A stretch of DNA of 12,854 bases from Actinomycetota bacterium (lineage in GTDB: Bacteria > Actinomycetota > Acidimicrobiia > Acidimicrobiales > AC-25): positions 1-12,854 of the forward strand of contig VAXF01000061.1 in the NCBI GenBank assembly GCA_005888395.1. Reading direction: 5' to 3'. Below, in pieces: positions 1 through 5,720 of this stretch. The position numbers and the translations under genes were made by a program. Below the pieces are notes generated by a model. It had not been told where the DNA came from, ran no database searches, and saw nothing but the letters and a program-made list of their open reading frames with translations. Numbering within the stretch: position 1 is the stretch's first letter; each line of letters opens with the position of its first letter.

Positions 1-15
1 ATCCGTGTCGGCGCC

Positions 16-456
16 TCAGCCGGCGGAGGCCGTGACCTCGACGAGCTGGTCGAGGCCCACCCCCCAGCCGTAGGAGTGGATCTGACATGCCGTGTCGCTC
101 GGCAGGCCGCTGTGGCGCAGCCGCAGGATCGTTCCTTCTCCGTCCGCCTCGAGCACCACCTCGACGGTCGAGGCCCCGGGGAGGAGACCCTCGATCCCTT
201 CCCAGCCCCAGCTGAAGACCACTCGTGTCGGCGGCTCCACCTCCAGGTACTCGCCACGGGCGATGTACCCGGAGTCGTTCTGGGTGACGCGAAACACGCC
301 GCCGGGTCGCGGGTCGAGCTCGGCGGCGACGCCCTGCCACAGGAGGTAGCGCTCGGGGTCGGTGAAATACGCGAACACCGTCGCGGGCGGTGCCGCGATG
401 CGCCGCTCGAGCTCGATGACGCCTTCCGGCAGCGCCTGCTCAGGACCGGTGGTCAC
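16..456 (-). CDS. SRPBCC/AHSA1-family protein
   Basis: A 146-residue protein of the SRPBCC (START/Bet v1-like, AHSA1 subgroup) fold, which forms a hydrophobic ligand cavity. The N-terminal half has the family pattern IAAPPATVFAYFTDPERY (about residues 20-37) followed by a W-x-G segment and PGGVFRV. The middle has the GEYLEVEPPTRVVFSW strand pair (about 68-83), and the C-terminal helix starts near GWGVGLDQLVE. I chose the GTG at 456-454 because it overlaps the stop of the upstream ArsR gene (GTGA) and begins just before the conserved domain. The open frame runs further upstream, but only by crossing the ArsR gene in another frame. Pairing of an ArsR regulator with an SRPBCC protein is common in actinobacteria. 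The ligand and reaction cannot be read from the sequence. The family call is firm; the function is unknown. Confidence 0.88.
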   Translation of the reverse strand: MTTGPEQALPEGVIELERRIAAPPATVFAYFTDPERYLLWQGVAAELDPRPGGVFRVTQNDSGYIARGEYLEVEPPTRVVFSWGWEGIEGLLPGASTVEVVLEADGEGTILRLRHSGLPSDTACQIHSYGWGVGLDQLVEVTASAG

Positions 457-767
457 CGCTTCCCTCGCTTGGCCTCTTTCTCGGCAAGGTCGGCGAGGCG
501 GTCGAGGTCGGTCTCCCACATCTTGAGCAGGACACCCTTCAACGGCCCGAGTCCCGCTCGATCGGCGCGGTAATAGCGCGTCGTCCCGGATCGACGGGTG
601 CGCACGAAGCCGACGTCCTCGAGCACGCGCAGGTTCTGCGAGATCGCGGGCCAGCTCACGCTGAAGTGCGACGCGATGTCGCCCGACGAACGCTCCCGAT
701 CCCATACCAACCGGAGGATCTCGCGACGGCGAGGGCTGGCGATCGCCCGCAGGGCGGCTTCCTGCAC
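453..767 (-). CDS. ArsR-family HTH transcriptional repressor
   Basis: A 104-residue single-domain winged-helix regulator. The first helices read ALRAIASPRRREILRLV (about residues 5-21). The recognition helix region is SGDIASHFSVSWPAISQNL (28-46), followed by the wing RTRRSGTTRYYRA (56-68). It contains no cysteine, so the metal-thiolate sensing of classic ArsR/SmtB proteins is unlikely. It fits the non-metal branch that partners SRPBCC proteins. The start is a GTG at 767; the stop overlaps the SRPBCC start by 4 nt, which suggests translational coupling. It diverges from the isomerase-family gene at 842. The 75-nt intergenic region holds the palindrome at 811-820, a good candidate for its own operator. 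Family membership is clear; the signal it senses is not visible. Confidence 0.92.
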   Translation of the reverse strand: MQEAALRAIASPRRREILRLVWDRERSSGDIASHFSVSWPAISQNLRVLEDVGFVRTRRSGTTRYYRADRAGLGPLKGVLLKMWETDLDRLADLAEKEAKRGKR

Positions 768-804
768 GTCCCCAGCTAACCACGGAGCGGCCCAGATTGC
801 GAGG

Positions 805-826
805 CTTGACCTTAATTAAGATGTGC
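805..826. promoter_or_regulatory. Candidate operator, palindrome CTTAATTAAG (site 1)
   Basis: A perfect 10-bp palindrome CTTAATTAAG lies at 811-820 in otherwise very GC-rich DNA. It is followed after three bases by TGC (824-826), as in the second copy at 3400-3409. It lies in the divergent region between the ArsR and isomerase-family genes, inside the predicted promoter of the latter. Binding by the adjacent ArsR protein is inference. Confidence 0.55.
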
Positions 827-835
827 ATTTAGGGT
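806..835 (+). promoter_or_regulatory. Promoter of the isomerase-family gene, leaderless type
   Basis: A -35 box TTGACC (806-811) and a -10 box TAGGGT (830-835) are separated by 18 nt, and the -10 ends 6 nt before the ATG at 842. That spacing predicts a transcript starting at or next to the start codon. The AT-rich palindrome 811-820 sits between the two boxes, the position expected for a repressor that blocks RNA polymerase. Confidence 0.6.
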
Positions 836-841
836 GAGCAG

Positions 842-1636
842 ATGACGACTCGACCGCTGGAGACGGTCTACGAGGAGACCCGGACGCGGGTCGTCGGGCT
901 GATCAGGGATCCGGGCGGCGACGTCGCCGCGAGCGCAGCCGCTGTCGCGGTACCGGCCTGTCCGTCCTGGTCGGTGCGCGACGTGCTCGCCCATGTCACC
1001 GGCCTGTACTCCGACATCGTGTCCGGGAACATCGGGGGAGCCGCGACCGACGCGTGGACGGCCGCCCAGGTCGAGGCCCGCCGCAGCATGACGATCGACG
1101 AGCTGCTCGCCGAATCGGACGAGGTCGGTCCGAAGCTGGCGGCCATGATCGACGACTTTCCCGGCCGGTACGGCGCTCAGGTGGTCGCGGACCTCGCGGT
1201 GCACGAGCACGACATCCGGGGCGCGCTGGGGCGCCCCGGTGCGCGCCGTTCGGGCGCGGTCGCCGTGGGCACCGAGTTCCTGCTGGGAGCCGTGGTCGGG
1301 CCGGGCGCCGCGGCGCTCGGCGTTGGCCCGGTCGAGGTGCGGTCCGGCGAGGGGTGCTGGACCGTGGGCACCGGAGAGTCGGCCTCGGGTGAGCCCGAGG
1401 CCGCGATCGCCGCCGCGATCGCCGCCACCGCGGCATCGGCTGAGGTCGAACCGGCCGCCGGCCCGGAGCCCGTCGGCGAGATCAGTGCTGATCCGTTCGA
1501 GTTGTTCCGCGCCTTCACCGGTCGCCGGAGCGCAGCACAGATCCGCCGCTTCGGATGGACGGTCGACCCCGAGCCGTACCTCGCGCTGTTCGACCTGTGG
1601 CCGTTCACGATCCGGGAGACCGACCTCGTCGAGTGA
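842..1636 (+). CDS. Maleylpyruvate isomerase family mycothiol-dependent enzyme (DinB-like)
   Basis: A 264-residue member of the actinobacterial mycothiol-dependent maleylpyruvate isomerase family. The N-terminal four-helix DinB-like domain shows VPACPSWSVRDVLAHVTG (about 37-54), with His51 as a likely metal ligand. A second metal-ligand region is DLAVHEHDIRGAL (117-129). The C-terminal part ends with the usual GRRSAAQIRRFGWTVD segment (227-242). Between them is an Ala/Glu/Pro-rich linker (about 178-213) that carries a hairpin and a small tandem repeat in the DNA. Characterised members use mycothiol as a cofactor for isomerisation or thiol transfer; this one's substrate cannot be assigned. It starts at ATG 842 with no strong Shine-Dalgarno site, which fits the leaderless promoter. 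It diverges from the ArsR/SRPBCC pair and converges on the protease gene with an 18-nt gap. Confidence 0.85.
   Translation: MTTRPLETVYEETRTRVVGLIRDPGGDVAASAAAVAVPACPSWSVRDVLAHVTGLYSDIVSGNIGGAATDAWTAAQVEARRSMTIDELLAESDEVGPKLAAMIDDFPGRYGAQVVADLAVHEHDIRGALGRPGARRSGAVAVGTEFLLGAVVGPGAAALGVGPVEVRSGEGCWTVGTGESASGEPEAAIAAAIAATAASAEVEPAAGPEPVGEISADPFELFRAFTGRRSAAQIRRFGWTVDPEPYLALFDLWPFTIRETDLVE
1380..1423 (+). repeat. Intragenic hairpin plus tandem 12-mer
   Basis: Perfect 10-bp inverted arms (1380-1389 and 1394-1403, 4-nt loop) are followed by two tandem copies of GCCGCGATCGCC (1400-1411 and 1412-1423). Both fall in the part of the isomerase-family gene that encodes the Ala-rich linker and stay in frame. 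Most likely local slippage in a tolerant linker. Confidence 0.6.
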
Positions 1637-1654
1637 CGGAGCGGCGAGCGTCAG

Positions 1655-3355
1655 TCAGCGCAGGTCGCGGAGCGCGTCGTCGAGGTCGAGGACACCACGG
1701 GCCCACCCGCCGAACGCACGCGCCTGGGCGGCCTCACCGGCCGGCACGAGCAGGAGCGCGGCGTGGGCCCGGCGGGCGCCGCGGCTCTTTTCGGGAAGGA
1801 AGCCGACGGGACCGACGGTGCCGCCGGGCTCGACGGTGCCGGTCGCCGCGATCGCCCTCCCGAGAGCCAGATCGCGGTGGCCGAGCATGTCGGTCAGCGC
1901 AAGGGCGAAGATGAGCCCGCCCGATGGTCCGCCGATCGCACGCCGGCGGAAGGTGACGCGGAACGGCAGCGTGAAGGTCGGGTTCCGGGTCTCCAGCATC
2001 ACCGGGAACCCGGTGCCCGGGGCGGGTGGGGGATCGAGTGACAGCGCGAGCCGTTCGTCGGCGCGTTCGATGCGCAGCGCGAGCGGCGAACCCGACCGGT
2101 GCTCCGCGGTGAGCCGCGCCACGTCCGGGGCGGTGCGTACGCGCGTGCCATCGACCGCGACGATGACGTCGCCGGCGCGCAGGTCGCCCGCGCCGGACCG
2201 GCCGGAAACGTCGTCGACGACCGCTCCGTCGCCATCGAGGTGGATGTCGAGACCGACCGCTCGGGCCGCGGCCGCGGCCGCGGCCAGCTGGCTGTGCCGG
2301 AACAGCTCCTGGTCGGGGCCGTTGGTCGTGGGCCGGATGGACCGGGACGAATGGTCGTGACCGGCAGGCAGCGTTCGGAGGTGCCGGGCATAGGCCAGCA
2401 GCGCGCCGAACGCGTTGGGCCGGGACGTGCGCACTGCAAGGAGGAGGTAGCGACCGTGCAGCGGGTGGACGGGGTAGCCGCTGACGGTGATGTCGTGGGA
2501 CACGTCGATGGCGGGGAGCGGGTGGACCACGGCGATCGGCGGGTGGTACCGGAGGCCGATGCCGAGGACGGCGGCCAGCACACAGAGGCCGATGCCGGCG
2601 CGAGCCCGCCACGAGAGCGGTTGGCGCCGCCGGCGTGCCTCACTCGCAGGGCTGTCCCGGAGTGGGGTGCGCAGGGCGAGCACGAACAGCGACCGAGGCT
2701 GCACGGGTCGCCCCGGCCGGACTTCGAGCGATACCAGCCGGCCGAGATGCGCCCGGGCCTGGGCCCGCGCCCGCTTGATCTCCGCCCAGTCGACGGCCGC
2801 CTTGGCCCGGAGCGTCGCGAGGTGGGCGGCGTATTCGCCATCGGCAACGCCCGGGAAGAGGCGCCGCTGAACCGGACGCATGTCCTCGACGAGTGGGAGC
2901 AGGTGACGGCTCCCGACGACGAAGGCGCGCACCGGCGTGTTGGCTTTCACGGTCGCCGGCTGCGGGCCACAGCCGAGGATCGCGATCTCGCCGACGTGGC
3001 CTCCCGCCATCACCTCACCCACGTGCCTCCCGCGTCGGGTTTGGACCGCGGAGCCGGTGTGCACCAGGAAGAACCAGTAGCCGATACGGCCCTCGTGCAG
3101 CAGCATCTCGCCGGGATCGAACTCGACCTCGTCGGCGGCCACTGCCCACCGCCTGATCTCCGAGCGGCGCAGGCCGCTCAGTAGCGGATGCTCCGCCAGG
3201 CGTTCGTGGCGGTCGTCCCAGCCGACCCTCGCTTGTAGCCATCGAACGCGCTCGACGAGCGGCGAAGCGCCCTGCGGCACGGGGGCGCTCGCGAGGTGGT
3301 GCGCGAGGAGCGTGTCGGGAGTGTCGCCCGCGCGATCGGGCGCGACTTCCTCCAT
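1655..3355 (-). CDS. cNMP-binding-like / transmembrane / PDZ / Lon-type serine protease fusion
   Basis: A 566-residue four-part protein. Residues about 54-165 form a cyclic-nucleotide-binding (CAP-like) beta-roll, with the phosphate-cassette motif VGEIAILGCGPQPATVKA at 121-138. A basic linker (RRRR at 241-244) leads to one membrane helix at about 252-269. Residues about 365-440 form a PDZ domain (AGDLRAGDVIVAVDGTRV, 389-406). Residues about 465-560 are a Lon/S16-type protease domain with GGPSGG (catalytic Ser478) and PEKSRGA (catalytic Lys523). The C-terminal half matches the YlbL-like PDZ-Lon proteins of Gram-positive bacteria, where this part lies outside the membrane. By the positive-inside rule the N-terminal sensor would be cytoplasmic. 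In the sensor the arginine that normally binds the cyclic phosphate is Gln132, while Glu123 is kept. Start ATG at 3355. It diverges from bcp across 97 nt that hold the shared palindrome. Domain calls are firm; ligand and substrate are unknown. Confidence 0.88.
   Translation of the reverse strand: MEEVAPDRAGDTPDTLLAHHLASAPVPQGASPLVERVRWLQARVGWDDRHERLAEHPLLSGLRRSEIRRWAVAADEVEFDPGEMLLHEGRIGYWFFLVHTGSAVQTRRGRHVGEVMAGGHVGEIAILGCGPQPATVKANTPVRAFVVGSRHLLPLVEDMRPVQRRLFPGVADGEYAAHLATLRAKAAVDWAEIKRARAQARAHLGRLVSLEVRPGRPVQPRSLFVLALRTPLRDSPASEARRRRQPLSWRARAGIGLCVLAAVLGIGLRYHPPIAVVHPLPAIDVSHDITVSGYPVHPLHGRYLLLAVRTSRPNAFGALLAYARHLRTLPAGHDHSSRSIRPTTNGPDQELFRHSQLAAAAAAARAVGLDIHLDGDGAVVDDVSGRSGAGDLRAGDVIVAVDGTRVRTAPDVARLTAEHRSGSPLALRIERADERLALSLDPPPAPGTGFPVMLETRNPTFTLPFRVTFRRRAIGGPSGGLIFALALTDMLGHRDLALGRAIAATGTVEPGGTVGPVGFLPEKSRGARRAHAALLLVPAGEAAQARAFGGWARGVLDLDDALRDLR
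2264..2285. repeat. GGCCGC hexamer repeat in the protease gene
   Basis: Three tandem GGCCGC units plus a terminal GGCC form a self-complementary tract. It encodes a polyalanine stretch (about residues 358-364) just ahead of the PDZ domain. Loss or gain of a unit would keep the reading frame. Confidence 0.6.
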
Positions 3356-3393
3356 ACGCCGTATTCAACCACATGGGGCGGACTGTGATAAGG

Positions 3394-3415
3394 GCACTAC
3401 TTAATTAAGAGATGC
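3394..3415. promoter_or_regulatory. Candidate operator, palindrome CTTAATTAAG (site 2)
   Basis: The same perfect palindrome as at 811-820 occurs at 3400-3409. Here it sits inside a longer dyad: GCA (3394-3396), three bases, CTTAATTAAG, three bases, TGC (3413-3415). It lies between the divergent protease and bcp genes. Counted from the predicted bcp transcription start it is about 44-53 nt upstream. Confidence 0.55.
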
Positions 3416-3440
3416 TCGGCGTTGGGGAGAGGGCCCGCTG

Positions 3441-3446
3441 TAGCGT
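3441..3446 (+). promoter_or_regulatory. bcp: -10 box of bcp, leaderless type
   Basis: TAGCGT fits the actinobacterial TANNNT -10 consensus and lies 6 nt before the GTG start at 3453, predicting a leaderless transcript. I see no convincing -35 box. There is also no Shine-Dalgarno sequence at a workable distance, which supports the leaderless reading. Confidence 0.5.
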
Positions 3447-3452
3447 CACCCT

Positions 3453-3914
3453 GTGCTCAAGCCCGGTGACAAGGCACCTGCGTTCGCGCTGTCGAACCAG
3501 TCCGGCGACAAGTTGAGACTGTCGGGGCTCAAGGGCCACAAGGTGCTGGTCTACTTCTACCCGAAGGCCGACACGCCGGGGTGCACGGCCCAGGCGTGCG
3601 GCCTGCGCGACGTGCTTTCCGACGTCGGCCACACCGCGATCGTCGGCATCAGTCCCGATCCGCCGTCACGCCAGCGCAAGTTCGACGAGAAGTACGGCCT
3701 CGGCTTCCCGTTGCTGTCCGACGAGGATCACGCGGTGGCCGAGGCCTACGGCGTGTGGGCGGAGAAGTCGATGTACGGCCGCAAGTACATGGGCATCAAG
3801 CGCTCGGCCTTCCTCGTCGACGAGAAGGGCCGGATCGCGGAGGCGTGGTACGGCATCTCCCCGAAGGACACGGCGACCCGTCTCGTGGCGTCGCTGCACG
3901 AGCGCGCGCGATAG
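3453..3914 (+). CDS. bcp: Thioredoxin-dependent thiol peroxidase, Bcp/PrxQ type
   Basis: A 153-residue full-length peroxiredoxin of the Bcp/PrxQ class, which reduces hydrogen peroxide and organic hydroperoxides in the cytoplasm using thioredoxin. It has the active-site motif YFYPKADTPGCTAQACGLRD. The peroxidatic Cys is residue 44, and Cys49 is placed as the resolving Cys of the E. coli-type Bcp pair (spacing of five). Further family features are GISPDPPSRQRKFDEKYGLGFPLLSD (about 69-94) and the KRSAFLVDEKGRI strand near 119-131. The GTG start at 3453 fits both the family N-terminus (LKPGDKAPAF) and the -10 box 6 nt upstream. The next gene, an MFS exporter, starts 9 nt after the stop, so the two are probably co-transcribed. 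High confidence. Confidence 0.96.
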   Translation: MLKPGDKAPAFALSNQSGDKLRLSGLKGHKVLVYFYPKADTPGCTAQACGLRDVLSDVGHTAIVGISPDPPSRQRKFDEKYGLGFPLLSDEDHAVAEAYGVWAEKSMYGRKYMGIKRSAFLVDEKGRIAEAWYGISPKDTATRLVASLHERAR

Positions 3915-3923
3915 CAAGCCGCT

Positions 3924-5177
3924 GTGCGCGTGCTGGTCGACACCACGCCGCTGCGGGTGTCGCCGGACTTCCGTCGCCTGTGGATCGGCCAGGCCGTGTC
4001 CTTCCTCGGCAGCATGGTCACTACCGCCGCCCTGCCCTATCAGGTGTTCCACCAGACCCACTCGTCGCTCGCGGTGGGGCTGCTCGGCGTGGCGCAGCTG
4101 GGTCCGCTGCTCGTGTGCTCCGTCGTGGGCGGCGGCTTCGCCGACCGCATCGACAAGCGCCGTCTGCTTCTCGCCGTCACGCTGGTGGCGCTGGCCTGCT
4201 CGGCCACCTTGGCGGTCAACGCCTCTCTCGACCACCCCCGGCTGTGGCTGCTCTACGCGCTCGGCGCGGCCGCCAGCGGCGTATTCGCGTTCAGCTATCC
4301 CGTGGTGCGCTCGCTGCTGCCCCTCCTCCTGGAGGACGGGCTCCGTCCCGCCGCCTTCGCGCTGCAGTCCACCTACGGGTCGTTCGGGATGATGGCCGGG
4401 CCCGCGGTTGGTGGCCTGCTCATCGGCAGCCTGGGCCTCACCAGCGCCTACGCGGTCGACGTCGCGACCTTCGCCGTCGCCCTCGTCGCCTTCGCGGGTA
4501 TCGCCCCCGCGCCGCCGATCGCGGTCGAGGGTGACATGTCGACCGCCTCGTTCTTCGGCGGCTTGCGGTTCCTACGGGGCCACTCCGTCGTCGTGAGCGT
4601 CTTCGCCATCGACCTGGTGGCCATGGTGTTCGGCATGCCCCGAGCGCTGTTCCCCGCCCTCGCCGTGCGTCTGCGGGGAGGGCCGGTCCTCTACGGGCTC
4701 CTGCTCTCCTCGGTTGCGGCCGGGGCGTTCGTCGCCTCACTAGCGAGCGGGTGGACGGCGCGAGTGCGGCAGCAGGGCCGCGCCCTTCTCGTCGCCGTGG
4801 CGGCTTGGGGCATCGCGATCGCCGCGGCCGGACTGACCCACCTCCCGGTCCTGGTGCTGGCGATGCTGGCCTGTGCGGGCGGGGCCGACATGATCTCCGG
4901 CGTCTACCGCTCCACGATCACGGCCGCCCTCACGCCCGACCACCTGCGTGGGCGGGTCAGCGGCGTCGAACTCGCCGTGTACGCCGGCGGTCCGGTGCTC
5001 GGCGACATCGAAGCCGGCGTCGTGGGTGGCCTGGTGAGTGTTCCCTTCGCCATCGTCTCGGGTGGCGCCGCGTGCGTCATCGGCGCGGCCGTGTTCGCCA
5101 CCCGGGTCCGAGGCCTCGCGACCTATCGAAGGCGGCCGCCGGATCGTCCCGAGGTCGCGGCGGCGGTTGCCGACTAG
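3924..5177 (+). CDS. MFS transporter, EntS/MFS_3-like exporter
   Basis: A 417-residue major facilitator superfamily protein with about 10-12 hydrophobic segments. The N-terminus PLRVSPDFRRLWIGQAVSFLG is typical of the EntS-like (MFS_3) group. The loop motif GGGFADRIDKRRLL (about 70-83) is the MFS motif A between helices 2 and 3. A second loop motif, DHLRGRVSGVELA (about 338-350), lies in the C-terminal half. Family members export siderophores, macrolides and other small molecules; the substrate here is unknown. The GTG at 3924 follows the bcp stop by 9 nt without a clear Shine-Dalgarno site, so reinitiation after bcp is likely. It ends 3 nt from the convergent PPOX-family gene. Membership is firm; substrate is not. 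Confidence 0.9.
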   Translation: MRVLVDTTPLRVSPDFRRLWIGQAVSFLGSMVTTAALPYQVFHQTHSSLAVGLLGVAQLGPLLVCSVVGGGFADRIDKRRLLLAVTLVALACSATLAVNASLDHPRLWLLYALGAAASGVFAFSYPVVRSLLPLLLEDGLRPAAFALQSTYGSFGMMAGPAVGGLLIGSLGLTSAYAVDVATFAVALVAFAGIAPAPPIAVEGDMSTASFFGGLRFLRGHSVVVSVFAIDLVAMVFGMPRALFPALAVRLRGGPVLYGLLLSSVAAGAFVASLASGWTARVRQQGRALLVAVAAWGIAIAAAGLTHLPVLVLAMLACAGGADMISGVYRSTITAALTPDHLRGRVSGVELAVYAGGPVLGDIEAGVVGGLVSVPFAIVSGGAACVIGAAVFATRVRGLATYRRRPPDRPEVAAAVAD

Positions 5178-5180
5178 CGA

Positions 5181-5720
5181 CTAGAAGGTCCAGCGCGTCG
5201 GCGAGCCCGTGAAGTCACCGCTGTCGAGCCCGAACGCCCAGACGGGGCGAACCCGGAACGTGGTGTTCACGGCCGGATCGAACAGCTCCATCGTGTAGTC
5301 GGTGCCGTACTTGGCGTTCTCACGGTCGAGGACCTGCTCGAGCAGGTCCAGGTCACTGATCACCTCGGTGACGCCCTCCATCACGACCGGGTCGGCGGCC
5401 CGGTCGGTCGACACCGTGCAGCGCGGGTTGGCCTGCAGGTTGCGCGTCTTGCGCGAACGTCCGCTGCAGCTGAACCACAGCGCCATCTCCTGCCACATTC
5501 CCCAGACTGGCATCAGGTGGGGCCGGCCGTCGGGCCACACCGTGGCCACCCAGTAGTCATGCGACGCGGTGAGACGTTCCTCGGCCCACGACCACGGCAG
5601 GAGCCCGGTGCCCTGATCGGGCGGCAGCGTGCCGTACCCCGGCATGTAGGGCCGTTCGGCGCGCGGTTCGAACGAGTTGCTGGACCTGCGCTCCTCCGCT
5701 TCGCTTCGGTGCTCGGTCAT
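5181..5720 (-). CDS. Pyridoxamine 5'-phosphate oxidase-like (PPOX/FDOR) flavin or F420 protein
   Basis: A 179-residue split-barrel protein of the PPOX/FDOR superfamily, which binds FMN, F420 or haem. The barrel starts at YWVATVWPDGRPHLMPVWGMW (about 56-76). The cofactor-phosphate region is SGRSRKTRNLQANPRCTVSTD (about 86-106), and the C-terminus TGSPTRWTF is a common ending in actinobacterial F420-binding members. That favours an F420- or FMN-dependent reductase over true pyridoxamine phosphate oxidase. The ATG at 5720 overlaps the histidine-kinase stop (ATGA), which decides the start. A longer frame exists upstream but runs through the kinase gene. It is the last gene of the kinase operon and converges on the MFS gene. 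Cofactor and substrate are not certain. Confidence 0.85.
   Translation of the reverse strand: MTEHRSEAEERRSSNSFEPRAERPYMPGYGTLPPDQGTGLLPWSWAEERLTASHDYWVATVWPDGRPHLMPVWGMWQEMALWFSCSGRSRKTRNLQANPRCTVSTDRAADPVVMEGVTEVISDLDLLEQVLDRENAKYGTDYTMELFDPAVNTTFRVRPVWAFGLDSGDFTGSPTRWTF

Noticed and set aside
457..828. N-terminal extension of the SRPBCC frame to a 270-residue ORF
   Set aside because: It runs through the ArsR gene in another frame, is Arg/Pro-rich and unlike the family. The GTG at 456 fits the domain and overlaps the ArsR stop.
1239..2360. 373-residue plus-strand ORF
   Set aside because: Arg/Ser-rich shadow crossing the end of the isomerase-family gene and the antisense of the protease gene.
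2099..3184. 361-residue plus-strand ORF opposite the protease gene
   Set aside because: No recognisable motif and composition typical of an antisense shadow; the minus-strand frame has clear domains.
3354..3364. ATACGCCGTAT palindrome over the protease start codon
   Set aside because: Short arms and a position across the start codon; not repeated elsewhere in the window, so probably chance.
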